This document shows positions 19,201 through 27,643 of a stretch of DNA of 59,677 bases, in pieces (position 1 is the first letter of the stretch; the number at the start of each line of letters is the position of its first letter). The stretch spans positions 1 through 59,677 of the forward strand of contig NZ_FOVI01000017.1 in NCBI RefSeq assembly GCF_900115115.1. The letters are read 5' to 3'. A model generated the notes under the pieces. The model was given only the letters and a program-made list of their open reading frames with translations. It searched no databases and was not told the DNA's origin. The position numbers were made by a program, and so were the translations under genes. The stretch is from Paenimyroides ummariense (GTDB lineage: Bacteria > Bacteroidota > Bacteroidia > Flavobacteriales > Flavobacteriaceae).

Positions 19201-21565
19201 AAACGATAACTGTGTGGGAATCATCAGTGCGACTACTACCGATGCATTGGCGTACACCGAGCAGGGTACTTATACCATCAACTGGACGTATAACGACGGT
19301 AACGGTAACACTACAACGCAGCAGCAGACCATCGTTGTTGACGATGTAACAGCACCTGTACCAACAGTTGTGACTTTACCAACCATTACTAAAGAATGTG
19401 CGGTAACAGCTGCAGATATTCCGGTACCGACAGCAAACGATAACTGTGTGGGAATCATCAGTGCAACTACTACCGATGCATTGGCGTATACCGAGCAGGG
19501 TACTTATACCATCAACTGGACGTATAACGACGGTAACGGTAACACTGTAACACAATTACAAACAGTTATTGTAAAAGATGTTACTAAACCAATACCGGCA
19601 GTAGCAAGTTTACCAACGATCACGAGAGAATGTGCGGTAACACCGGCTGATATTCCGGTACCGACAGCAAACGATAACTGTGTTGGAATCATCAGTGCGA
19701 CTACTACCGATGCTTTGACGTACACCGAACAGGGTACGTATACCATCAACTGGACGTATAACGACGGTAACGGTAACATGACTACACAGCAACAGACCAT
19801 TGTTGTTGACGATGTAACATCACCTGTTCCAACAGTTGCTACTTTACCAACCATTACCAAGGAATGTGCTGTAACAGCTGTAGATATCCCGGTACCAACG
19901 GCAATTGATAATTGCGCAGGTACCATTACGGCGACTACTACCGATGCATTGGTTTACACAGCGCAGGGTACGTATACCATCAATTGGACGTATAACGACG
20001 GTAACGGTAACACTGCAACACAGCAGCAAACAATTGTTGTAGATGATGTAACAGCACCTGTTCCAACAGTTGCTACTTTACCAACCATTACCAAAGAATG
20101 TACGGTAACAGCTGCTGATATCCCGGTACCAACGGCAAACGATAACTGTGTGGGAATCATCAGTGCAACTACTACAGATGCATTGACGTACACCGAACAA
20201 GGTACGTATACCATCAACTGGACGTATAACGACGGTAACGGTAACACGTATGTTCAACAGCAGACTGTAATTGTTGAAGAATCGCCTTTAGCAGCTATCG
20301 TATTGAATGACCTTACAACGGTTTATGACAGTACCGTTCACAATTTAATGGTAGCTAACATGCCTGCAGGCGCGGCTGTATCATACAGCATTGCACCACA
20401 GGCCGAAGAAGATAACGGTGCGGTGAATGCAGGTACTTACACGGTTACGGCTGTTGTTACCCCACCTGCATCTGCAGTTAATTGTGAGCCGGTAACGCTT
20501 ACTGCGGAACTGGTTATTGAAAAAGCAGCACAAAACATTCAGTTTGATGAATTGGAAGTTGTTCTGTTAGAAACAGCTGCGGACTTCCAATTAGATGCAA
20601 CAGCTTCTTCGGGACTGCCTGTAACATATACGTACACCTACGATCAATCTACACCTGCTGCTACGGTTTCACCTGAAGGATGGGTAGAGATACTACATTC
20701 AGGTTCCGTATTAATAACTGCGCATCAGCAAGGTGACAGCAACTACCTTCCGGCAGCTTCTGTAGAACGTAGTCTGATAATTGAAAGCAAAGATGCTTCT
20801 ATCCAGCAGATTGTTGTTAACGGGGTTGTATATACAGATCCGGATGCGGTAATCTACTATATGCTAGACTGTAATGATACAACTAACGAAGTACCAGTAC
20901 AGATCGATGCAGAATTTGGAGCAACGGTTTCACCTGCACGTGATTTTGTTATCGGTATTCCTAAACCAGGTGTGTACCGAAATACTGTAGAGGTTGTTTC
21001 GGAAGACGGAACAAATGTTCAACGATACCAGATCATTGTAGAACGTCCGTTTGCCTTTGATGATATCGTAGTGCAGAAATTTAACAATACATTATTAATT
21101 AATAATAATCCGCAAACAAACGGAGGGTATCGTTTTGTAAAATACGAATGGTACAGAAACGATGTGTTGATCGGTACGGAACAGGTATATTCGGCAGGGA
21201 ACTCAAAACAAGACATACTAGATGAAAATGCCCTGTACAGAGCAGTTCTTACAACCGAAAACGGTGACGTTATCCATACCTGTGCCTCTGAAATTACGAG
21301 AACAAATAATTTTAAAATCAACGTTTACCCTAACCCGGTACGTGTAAACGAGCAGTTGCAGGTAGTTTTTGATTATCCGTCAGCGGCATTCAAAGGTGCT
21401 TCGGCTTCGCTTTACACAACATCAGGTAAGCTTTTACAGTCTGTTAAGTTAAATGAGAAAGTATCATCGGTACAGCTTCCTGCAGGTCTTTCGGAAGGAA
21501 TCTATATGTTGGTGCTTCAGATCGAAGGCAGACAGGAAACAGTTAAAGTGGTTGTTAAACAATAA
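16286..21565 (+). CDS. Large T9SS-secreted repeat adhesin (SprB and HYR-like repeats)
   Basis: Encodes 1759 residues. Signal peptide ends near 29 (AVTAQ). An N-terminal globular region (30-about 295) has NGTESSINSSGNMQ and LGTRDDYVGNND motifs; an FN3-like domain follows (about 300-405), then five SprB-type repeats (about 410-785; GLAAGTYTVTVTD), seven HYR-like 78-residue repeats (about 790-1335; AADIPVPTANDNC), an MBG-like domain (about 1335-1420), further beta domains and a C-terminal T9SS sorting domain (about 1675-1759; INVYPNPV ... GIYMLVLQIEG). Exported to the cell surface; adhesion or matrix role inferred. Second gene of an operon with a barrel protein. Confidence 0.93.
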   Translation: MKNKILTSITGRLIVFLALMTFGLEAVTAQTVLNNNKVRIGNGTESSINSSGNMQQPFYYNQTLNLWRKLTFSSYPLDNAFATGGSGTSEWNINGTLVENPLLTGQVIDYSQYVSTGTNMGYGKIISTGNITIGAATLQVEYTYTLGQNSSFIQVKCKVTNVGNATATNVRTWLGTRDDYVGNNDRPTKTRGNLVNGAFATVSSTSVQAKALKIESGVEGVLFYTTHPRAYTSISSCCSFINAINTDPLNSAVSVTSDNSYAMYVRFNDLPVGASDEFSLYYAAGDIADLEEIINEVAQASGAISNITTNSAVFTSSSPAATTGYYVVVPQGATPPTAAQIQAGTNYGSTVVANSGTAAMAANASVTYNLTGLAPSTPYTLYFVSYNGTAYSTIYNANFTTLAPLTATMSSSTNLACNGGTSGAATVTAAGANPPYTYLWSNGATTATVTGLAAGTYTVTVTDSNNQTATQTVTITQPAALVASPASQTNVSCNGGSNGSAAVAVTGGTGSYTYSWAPSGGTAAAATGLAAGTYTVTVTDANGCEATQNFTITQPTALAASADTQTNVSCNSGSNGSASVAVTGGTGTYTYSWSPSGGTAATATGLAAGTYTVTVTDANGCEATQSFIITQPTALTATADTQTNVFCNGGSNGSASVAVAGGTGTYTYSWSPSGGTAAAATGLIAGTYTVTVTDANGCQATQSFTITQPSALSATTSASNVSCPGHYDGTAAINVTGGTAPYTYVWNNGGVTNVITGLTAGVYVVNVTDANGCQIEKQVFVNTTPDTTAPTPNKASLPTITKQCAVTAADIPVPTANDNCAGTVIATTTDELIYTDQGTYTITWTYNDRNGNRSTQLQTVIVKDVTKPIPAVASLPTITKQCAVTAADIPVPTANDNCAGIITATTTDALAYTAQGTYTINWTYNDGNGNTTIQQQTIIVDDVTVPVPTVATLPTITKECAVTAADIPVPTANDNCVGIISATTTDALAYTEQGTYTINWTYNDGNGNTTTQQQTIVVDDVTAPVPTVVTLPTITKECAVTAADIPVPTANDNCVGIISATTTDALAYTEQGTYTINWTYNDGNGNTVTQLQTVIVKDVTKPIPAVASLPTITRECAVTPADIPVPTANDNCVGIISATTTDALTYTEQGTYTINWTYNDGNGNMTTQQQTIVVDDVTSPVPTVATLPTITKECAVTAVDIPVPTAIDNCAGTITATTTDALVYTAQGTYTINWTYNDGNGNTATQQQTIVVDDVTAPVPTVATLPTITKECTVTAADIPVPTANDNCVGIISATTTDALTYTEQGTYTINWTYNDGNGNTYVQQQTVIVEESPLAAIVLNDLTTVYDSTVHNLMVANMPAGAAVSYSIAPQAEEDNGAVNAGTYTVTAVVTPPASAVNCEPVTLTAELVIEKAAQNIQFDELEVVLLETAADFQLDATASSGLPVTYTYTYDQSTPAATVSPEGWVEILHSGSVLITAHQQGDSNYLPAASVERSLIIESKDASIQQIVVNGVVYTDPDAVIYYMLDCNDTTNEVPVQIDAEFGATVSPARDFVIGIPKPGVYRNTVEVVSEDGTNVQRYQIIVERPFAFDDIVVQKFNNTLLINNNPQTNGGYRFVKYEWYRNDVLIGTEQVYSAGNSKQDILDENALYRAVLTTENGDVIHTCASEITRTNNFKINVYPNPVRVNEQLQVVFDYPSAAFKGASASLYTTSGKLLQSVKLNEKVSSVQLPAGLSEGIYMLVLQIEGRQETVKVVVKQ
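18651..20287 (+). repeat. Seven tandem 234-bp coding repeats in the adhesin gene
   Basis: Units start near CCAACCATTACCAAA-type sequence at 18677 and recur every 234 bp exactly (18681, 18915, 19149, 19383, 19617 and on). Neighbouring copies are very similar at DNA level, including synonymous positions, pointing to recent amplification or gene conversion. Repeat number could vary between strains. Confidence 0.9.
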
Positions 21566-21574
21566 ATTCAAACA

Positions 21575-22420
21575 GTGAAAAATAACAGTATAAATACATT
21601 CTTTAGCTGCTTGGCTGCATTCTTTTTTGTGAGTGCAGCACAGGCACAGGAATGGCAGGTTGAAGGTGCCGGACATTTGATCCAGCATCCGGGCGATGAT
21701 TCATTTCCCATGGCGAAACATTCCGAAGGGTATTCTTTCGGTATAGGTTACAATCAGTATTTTAATGACAACTGGAGTATCGGTTTGGGACTGTCGTACT
21801 TTAAAACAGATCTTACCTTTGCTGCATCGCAGATAAAGGGAACTTCGATGGAGGTGGATATGGAAGGAGATCCGTTCGAGTTTCGATACAGCACCGGCTA
21901 TTTTAAAGAATCGGTTGTATGGCAAAGCGTACGTATTCCTTTAACAGTACAGTTTGAAACATCGGGCGTTGTGCGCTGGTATCTTAGAACAGGGGTTCTA
22001 TACGGATTACAGTTGGGAAATTCTAAATACCGTCAGGAATGGAACAACCTTACCACTTCGGGCTATTATCCGGAATGGGATGCGGAACTTACCGGTCCGG
22101 AATTCGCAGGATTCGGCAGCATGGGTAACAAACGTACCGAAGGTACGGTAAAGCTTCGCAACACTTTCTCATGGGTTTTGGAAACAGGGGTAAAACAAAC
22201 ACTGAATACCGGCAACAGCCTGTATCTGGGATTGTTCTTTGAAATGGGGTTGAACGATATGCGCCCGTCAACAGTTGCAGAAACACAACCCGTTGAATAT
22301 ACACCGAATCTGGATCAACCGCTTACCTTAAACAGTGTGCTGAACCAGTCGCAGTATAAAGAAAACACCATTATGCCTACCATGTTTGGTTTTAAAATCA
22401 GGTACGGCTTTCAATTTTAA
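21575..22420 (+). CDS. Predicted outer-membrane beta-barrel protein
   Basis: Encodes 281 residues from a GTG at 21575, 9 nt after the adhesin stop; this start gives a signal peptide (NTFFSCLAAFFFVSAAQA, cleavage before QEWQ). The body alternates beta-strands with aromatic girdle residues and ends in FGFKIRYGFQF, a typical barrel C-terminus. Its place right after a T9SS adhesin suggests a surface-attachment or export partner, as PorP/SprF-type barrels do for other adhesins, but it does not show the usual PorP/SprF start. Followed by a strong terminator. Confidence 0.8.
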   Translation: MKNNSINTFFSCLAAFFFVSAAQAQEWQVEGAGHLIQHPGDDSFPMAKHSEGYSFGIGYNQYFNDNWSIGLGLSYFKTDLTFAASQIKGTSMEVDMEGDPFEFRYSTGYFKESVVWQSVRIPLTVQFETSGVVRWYLRTGVLYGLQLGNSKYRQEWNNLTTSGYYPEWDAELTGPEFAGFGSMGNKRTEGTVKLRNTFSWVLETGVKQTLNTGNSLYLGLFFEMGLNDMRPSTVAETQPVEYTPNLDQPLTLNSVLNQSQYKENTIMPTMFGFKIRYGFQF

Positions 22421-22432
22421 TACATCACACAC

Positions 22433-22466
22433 AAGAGGCTGCCTTAACGGGCAGCCTCTTTATTTT
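22433..22466 (+). terminator. Rho-independent terminator of the adhesin operon
   Basis: Perfect 11-bp stem AAGAGGCTGCC/GGCAGCCTCTT with loop TTAACG, followed by a T-rich tail, 12 nt after the barrel stop. Confidence 0.93.
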
Positions 22467-22910
22467 TTATTATCCAACGTACGATATATATAATAGACGT
22501 TAGTGGGTGCCTTTGAGAATATTTCAGCAGGCTCAATAACCGTGCTTCGATACTTCGGCGGACTCAGCAACCATGAACTCAGCATCCATCGTAATTTATT
22601 AACAAATTATTTAAATCTTGAATCTGTAGGTTAATTATTCCCCCTTTGAAGGGGGTGAGGGGGATGTAAACTTCTTATAAGTAAAACATTTTAATAGATT
22701 TTTTTAATCTTATAAAAGGGTTTTGGGTGCCTTCGAGAGTATTTCGACAGGCTCAATAACCACCTCAGGCACCGCAAGTTCAATAACCGTGCTTCGATAG
22801 TTCGACGGGCTCACTAACCATACTTCGGCGGACTCAGCAACCGTGAACCCATTATCCATCATCATTCATCAATTAATAAATCATTTAAATCCTTAAATCT
22901 GTGATAAGAA
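22467..22910. repeat. Cluster of GGCTCAGTAACC-type palindromic repeats
   Basis: Copies of TGCCTTCGAGAGTATTTCG, CTCAGGCACC and CTTCGATAGTTCGACGGGC-type repeats plus a CCCCCTTTGAAGGGGG palindrome (about 22639-22654). No gene in this stretch or in 23235-23512, which holds another repeat of this family in reverse orientation (about 23350-23380). Confidence 0.75.
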
Positions 22911-23234
22911 ATTCCCTCCTTGAGGAGGGCTAGGGAGGTGTACAAATTATTAATTCAGTACTACAATATACTTTAAAACGATATACAGTAAATTACAACG
23001 ATCACCGCACACCCAACGGTCAGGTGGCATCCCCCTTAGTCCCCCTTCAAAAGGGGGAGTGCGCCAGCTTTATAAGAAGAAAGTCAAGAAAATTGACTCG
23101 AGTTGTAATTTTGGTAAGGGGAAATCTATAATGATTAATGCCTAAGATTTTTCGACTTCACTTCGTTTCGCTCAAAATGACAGTTTTCGCTCAGTTTCTA
23201 TATGACTTGAATTATTTGTAACTGAAAAATTTCA
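22911..23234. repeat. Long dispersed repeat, copy 2 (about 324 bp)
   Basis: Direct-orientation near-copy of 13733-14055, with the same internal palindromes. The two copies bracket the TPR/LuxR gene and the adhesin operon, so recombination between them would delete about 9.2 kb. Confidence 0.9.
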
Positions 23235-23512
23235 ATTAAAACAACTGAATTTACAGCATTCAGCAATCAGTGTAATTTTTTAACCTTCATAGTAGAAACA
23301 TTTTAATAAATCATTTGAAATCCGTGCATCTGAGGTACAAAAAGCTTTGAACGGTGCCTGAGGTTCTCGAAGGCACACCCAGGACCATACATCCCGCACC
23401 AAACACCAAGCGTCCAACGACTTGTCCGCTTACGGAATCAGCGATTCAACATTACAATATACATTTGTACACTATACAATAGAAAGTCTTTTCCCTCATC
23501 CAAAAAAAATTC

Positions 23513-23520
23513 TATCTTTG
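23513..23520 (+). promoter_or_regulatory. Putative -7 element for rmlB
   Basis: TATCTTTG is an exact TAnnTTTG match, placing the start near 23527 and the rmlB ATG about 20 nt later. The -33 region is weak (TTTTCCC). Confidence 0.6.
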
Positions 23521-23547
23521 AACAAAATTAGCTAAGCATAATACAAT

Positions 23548-24618
23548 ATGAAGCAAACCATCATCATTACCGGAGGTGCCGGTTTTATCGGATCGCACGT
23601 TGTACGTGAATTTGTAACCAAATATCCCGATTATACCATCGTAAATTTAGATGCGTTAACCTACGCCGGAAATCTGGAAAACCTGAAGGATGTAGAGCAT
23701 TTACCAAACTATAAATTCGAAAAAACAGATATTTGTGATGCGCAGGCGGTATTGGAAGTGTTTAAGAAATATCAGCCGACGGGAGTAATCCATCTGGCAG
23801 CAGAATCGCATGTAGACCGTTCCATTGCCGATCCTTCGGCATTTGTAATGACCAATGTTATTGGTACGGTCAACCTGTTGAATGCTGCACGTGAAATATG
23901 GAATGGTACTTCGACAGGCTCAGCACAAGGTTACGAAGGCAAGCGTTTCCACCACGTATCAACCGATGAAGTTTTTGGTGCATTAGGCAGCGAAGGTTTC
24001 TTTACCGAAGATACCAAGTACGACCCGCATTCACCATACTCGGCATCCAAAGCTGCTTCAGATCATTTTGTACGTGCTTATCATGATACTTACGGTTTAC
24101 CTATAGTATTAACAAACTGTTCAAACAATTACGGTCCCAACCATTTCCCTGAAAAACTAATTCCATTGTGTATCCACAACATCATCAATAACAAACCGCT
24201 GCCAATTTATGGCGACGGAAAATACACCCGTGACTGGCTGTTTGTAATAGATCATGCAAAAGCAATCGATTTGGTTTTCCACAAAGGTAAAAACGGTGAT
24301 TGTTACAATGTGGGCGGATTTAACGAATGGCAGAACATTGATCTGGTTAAGGAGTTATGCCAACAGATGGATGCTAAATTAGGTCGCGAACCGGGAACAT
24401 CGGCACAGCTGATTACCTTTGTAAAAGACCGCCCGGGGCACGATCTGCGTTATGCGATCGATGCCAACAAGATTAATAAAGAACTGGGATGGTATCCAAG
24501 CGTAACCTTTGAACAAGGACTGGCAAAAACAATCGACTGGTTTATGGATAATCAGGAATGGTTGAACAACGTAACATCGGGTGATTATCAGAAGTATTAC
24601 GAGGTGCAGTATAAATAG
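23548..24618 (+). CDS. rmlB: dTDP-glucose 4,6-dehydratase
   Basis: Encodes 356 residues. Converts dTDP-glucose to dTDP-4-keto-6-deoxyglucose in dTDP-L-rhamnose synthesis. SDR fold with NAD-binding GGAGFIGSH (8-16), the STDEV motif (Thr139, Asp140, Glu141) and YSASK (Tyr164, Lys168). Odd point: residues about 121-128 (TSTGSAQG) are encoded by ACTTCGACAGGCTCAGCAC, the same sequence as the intergenic palindromic repeats, placed in frame between REIWNG and YEGKRF where homologues have a short link. First gene of the polysaccharide locus, probably with rmlC and rmlD. Confidence 0.96.
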   Translation: MKQTIIITGGAGFIGSHVVREFVTKYPDYTIVNLDALTYAGNLENLKDVEHLPNYKFEKTDICDAQAVLEVFKKYQPTGVIHLAAESHVDRSIADPSAFVMTNVIGTVNLLNAAREIWNGTSTGSAQGYEGKRFHHVSTDEVFGALGSEGFFTEDTKYDPHSPYSASKAASDHFVRAYHDTYGLPIVLTNCSNNYGPNHFPEKLIPLCIHNIINNKPLPIYGDGKYTRDWLFVIDHAKAIDLVFHKGKNGDCYNVGGFNEWQNIDLVKELCQQMDAKLGREPGTSAQLITFVKDRPGHDLRYAIDANKINKELGWYPSVTFEQGLAKTIDWFMDNQEWLNNVTSGDYQKYYEVQYK

Positions 24619-24776
24619 TTATTACAGTTAGAAAGTTATAAAAAGGATAAAGTGTATAAGTTTATAAAGTTAGATTGTTATAAAGTTAGAGGATCCATTA
24701 CACCTTTTACCCATCTCACTATATACCCATTTACCCAATTAAATATATACCATTTTACCTTAAAAAAACACATTCT

Positions 24777-25124
24777 ATGGACAGTCACAAAGATTTAAAA
24801 GTTTGGCAGGAAAGTATGGATTTAGTTGTCGATATTTACAAGATAACGAAACAATTTCCGAAAGAAGAACTTTATGCTTTAACCAGTCAAATGAAGCGTA
24901 GTGCTGTTTCTATACCCAGTAATATATCGGAAGGCGCAGGAAGAAAAGGTAAAGCAGAATATTGTAGGTTTTTATATATTGCGCTGGGTTCGGCTAGCGA
25001 ATTGGAAACACAGATTGAAATAGCATATCGTTTAAATTTTGTAAGCGATATAAAAGATTTAGATTCAAAAATACGATTTATCAAAAACATGCTGTCTAAA
25101 TTGATTAAAAGTCTAGATTCCTAA
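24777..25124 (+). CDS. Four-helix bundle protein (23S rRNA IVS-type)
   Basis: Encodes 115 residues of the family first known from 23S rRNA intervening sequences: LKVWQESMDLVVDIYKIT, MKRSAVSIPSNISEGAGR, FLYIALGSASELETQIEIA. Predicted antiparallel four-helix bundle, biochemical role unknown. It lies alone between rmlB and rmlC, flanked by low-complexity DNA (TTATAAAGTT runs before, CCATTTACCC-type repeats on both sides), suggesting insertion as a small mobile or hitchhiking gene. A diverged relative is at 44859-45203. Confidence 0.88.
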   Translation: MDSHKDLKVWQESMDLVVDIYKITKQFPKEELYALTSQMKRSAVSIPSNISEGAGRKGKAEYCRFLYIALGSASELETQIEIAYRLNFVSDIKDLDSKIRFIKNMLSKLIKSLDS

Positions 25125-25209
25125 TTTCACCCATTTACCCATTTCACTATATACCCATTTAGCTATATAACCATTTCACCTTTTAACTATATACCCGTTA
25201 CACAAAACA

Positions 25210-25758
25210 ATGAACATACAAGAAACAAAACTAAAAGGCTGCTTTATTTTAGAACCACGAAAGTTCGAAGACGAACGCGGTTACTTTTTTGAAAGCTTTA
25301 ACGAAAAAACATTCAACGATTTAACAGGTACAAACACTCATTTTGTTCAAGATAATCAAAGTTACTCCAAAAAAGGAGTGATACGCGGTTTGCATGCACA
25401 GGCAGGTTCGTACGCACAGGCAAAGTTGGTTCGTGTATTAAAAGGAGAAGTGATCGATGTAGCTGTTGATGCACGTCCCGATTCTCCAACCTTTGGTCAG
25501 CATGTAGCGGTACATCTCTCGGCAGAAAACAACAGACAGTTGTTTGTACCACGTGGCTTCTTGCATGGTTTTTCGGTATTAAGCGATGAAGCTGTATTTT
25601 TCTATAAATGCGATAATTTCTATAACAAAGAATCAGAACAAGGCATACTATATAACTCACCCGAATTAAATATCGATTGGGGAATAGAAGCTGGAGCAGA
25701 AATCGTTTCAGAAAAAGATCTTATTTTGCCAACGTTCAACCAGTTGTATAATCGTTGA
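25210..25758 (+). CDS. rmlC: dTDP-4-dehydrorhamnose 3,5-epimerase
   Basis: Encodes 182 residues, the usual length. Cupin-type epimerase: RGLHAQ supplies the catalytic His62, FYKCDNFY contains Tyr132 and the DNFY motif, and FVPRGFLHGF is the family signature. Acts on the RmlB product to give dTDP-4-keto-L-rhamnose. Confidence 0.96.
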   Translation: MNIQETKLKGCFILEPRKFEDERGYFFESFNEKTFNDLTGTNTHFVQDNQSYSKKGVIRGLHAQAGSYAQAKLVRVLKGEVIDVAVDARPDSPTFGQHVAVHLSAENNRQLFVPRGFLHGFSVLSDEAVFFYKCDNFYNKESEQGILYNSPELNIDWGIEAGAEIVSEKDLILPTFNQLYNR

Positions 25759-26152
25759 TTTGTAGAATTATTTAACTTTTGAAAAGTTAAATTAGATTAT
25801 TTAGCTGTAATAAAAGCGCCATTGGTTAAATGACGATAGTTGCCTCAGCGAAGAAAACGCAATCAAATCGGTTGGTCAGTGAGCTTGTCGAACTGCTATT
25901 TGATAGTTTTTAAGATGTAAGGTAACCGTCGTGTGACCGAGGCAAGACAAAAAAGAAAGACTTTTGCTTCTTTTAGTCATAAACCTTTAGGTTCACGACT
26001 TCGAAGCTGTGAAAATATGCATGGACGTAAAAGAAGAAGATATATTTAGACAGGCAGAATTTGTTAATTAAGTCAGAATTATATTAAACACGAATTTAGA
26101 CTTAAAAATTTGTCAGTTCAACAATTCATCACATCAACGATTCAACACAAAT
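25759..26152. other. Intergenic region with palindromic repeats
   Basis: No gene. Contains GGTCAGTGAGCTTGTCGAAC (about 25882-25901, reverse copy of the GGCTCAGTGACC family) and a module GGCAAGACAAAAAAG...TTTTGCTTCTTTTAGTC...GACGTAAAAGAAG that is related to repeats at 54.7 and 55.6 kb. Confidence 0.6.
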
Positions 26153-27001
26153 ATGAAAATATTAATCACCGGCCGTAACGGTCAGTTAGGATCCGAATTA
26201 CACGATTTAAAAGACGCTTATACACAGCACGAAATGGTCTTCGTTGACCGTGAAGAAATGGATTTAAGCAATCCGGATCAGATTTTAGCAGTATTAGATA
26301 GAGAAAAGCCTGAGATTATTGTAAGCGCAGGTGCCTACACCGCTGTTGATAAAGCTGAGAGCGATCAGGAATTATGCGATGCCGTAAACCATATTGCCGT
26401 AAAAACAATAGGTGCCTGGGCAGCAGATAACAATGCGAACGTCATCCATATCTCAACCGATTATGTGTTCGACGGTACCAGTGAAACACCATTAAAAGAA
26501 TCCGATGAACCGGATCCTATCAATGTATATGGATTGACCAAATTACATGGTGAACAGGCGTTGCGTGCATCAAGTGCAAATCATGTCATCATCCGTACAG
26601 CATGGGTGTATTCAACTTATGGGGCGAATTTTGTAAAAACTATGATCCGTTTAATGAGCGAGCGTGAAGAGATCGGCGTAGTGGCAGATCAGGTTGGTAC
26701 CCCAACCTATGCACGCGATTTGGCAAACGCTATCATGCAGATAATCGAAGCACCGGAATTTGTTCAAGGAGTTTTTCATTACAGCAACGAAGGTAAAATA
26801 AGCTGGCACGATTTTGCAGTTGCTATAAAAGAAATAAAAGGTTTTAATACCAAAGTAAACGCTATTGGCAGCGATGCATTTCCAACACCTGCAAAGCGCC
26901 CGAATTTCTCGTTATTAGACAAGTCAAAAATAAAAGAAGTTTACAACGTATCCGTTCCAGATTGGAAAACAAGCCTGGAAGAAATGCTTGCTAAATTATA
27001 A
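26153..27001 (+). CDS. rmlD: dTDP-4-dehydrorhamnose reductase
   Basis: Encodes 282 residues. NAD(P)H-dependent SDR that forms dTDP-L-rhamnose. N-terminal cofactor motif GRNGQLGSEL (7-16), STDYVFDG (101-108) and the catalytic YGLTK (Tyr126, Lys130). Separated from rmlC by about 400 bases of repeat DNA; ends at a clear terminator. Confidence 0.96.
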   Translation: MKILITGRNGQLGSELHDLKDAYTQHEMVFVDREEMDLSNPDQILAVLDREKPEIIVSAGAYTAVDKAESDQELCDAVNHIAVKTIGAWAADNNANVIHISTDYVFDGTSETPLKESDEPDPINVYGLTKLHGEQALRASSANHVIIRTAWVYSTYGANFVKTMIRLMSEREEIGVVADQVGTPTYARDLANAIMQIIEAPEFVQGVFHYSNEGKISWHDFAVAIKEIKGFNTKVNAIGSDAFPTPAKRPNFSLLDKSKIKEVYNVSVPDWKTSLEEMLAKL

Positions 27002-27009
27002 GTCATATT

Positions 27010-27042
27010 CGGAGTAATAGTTCAACTTTTACTCCGTTTTTC
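27010..27042 (+). terminator. Rho-independent terminator after rmlD
   Basis: Stem CGGAGTAA/TTACTCCG with an 11-nt loop, followed by TTTTTCTTTT. It starts 9 nt after the rmlD stop. Confidence 0.85.
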
Positions 27043-27198
27043 TTTTATATAATATTGTCATTTCGAGCGGAGTCGAGAAATCTTATCAATCGAAGCATCT
27101 GAATATACCACATTCAGGCATCCATGTAGATTTTATAAGTTTTTAAAAAATAGACCACTTTAGTAAAATCTTTATAATTCGTGAATTTGTTGTAAAAG

Positions 27199-27400
27199 AT
27201 TCCCTCCTTGAGGAGGGCTAGGGAGGTGTTTAAAGTCACATTCAGACATATAAACAATTCAACGAATCAAGATGTGCCTTCGAGAACCTCAGGCACCGTT
27301 GGGAGAATTTTTTACTCACAGGACATACACAGTAAAAAATTAATTTAAAATCCATAAATCTGTGGTAAAAGATTCCCTCCTTGAGGAGGAGTAGGGAGCG
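27199..27400. repeat. Composite intergenic repeat, copy 4
   Basis: CCCTCCTTGAGGAGGG block, CAATTCAACGAATCAAG stretch, GTGCCTTCGAGAACCTCAGG hairpin and a second, slightly changed block. A TGTCATTTCGAGCGGAGTCG element (the reverse of the 13.97 kb element) precedes it at about 27057. The gap 27043-27611 holds no gene. Confidence 0.75.
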
Positions 27401-27611
27401 TTCAAAATAATAATTAACATAACCAAATCATCGGTTCAACAGCTCAACATTTCAACAAAAAAACATCCATCACCTAACTACAGATTAAATTATTTGCACA
27501 AATTCCCCATACACCTATATACCCTTCTACCTAATATAACACATCATCGGTTCAACAGTTCAACAATTCGCAGAATCACCAGTTCACAATAAAATATACA
27601 GCAAAAAAAGC

Positions 27612-27619
27612 TATATTTG
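27612..27619 (+). promoter_or_regulatory. Putative -7 element for galE
   Basis: TATATTTG matches TAnnTTTG exactly, 25 nt before the galE ATG at 27644. Confidence 0.6.
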
Positions 27620-27643
27620 AAAACTAAAAATAAGAATAAGAAT

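Noticed and set aside
18908..20247. Several minus-strand ORFs inside the adhesin gene
   Set aside because: Shadow frames of the 234-bp coding repeats; the plus-strand frame is clearly real.
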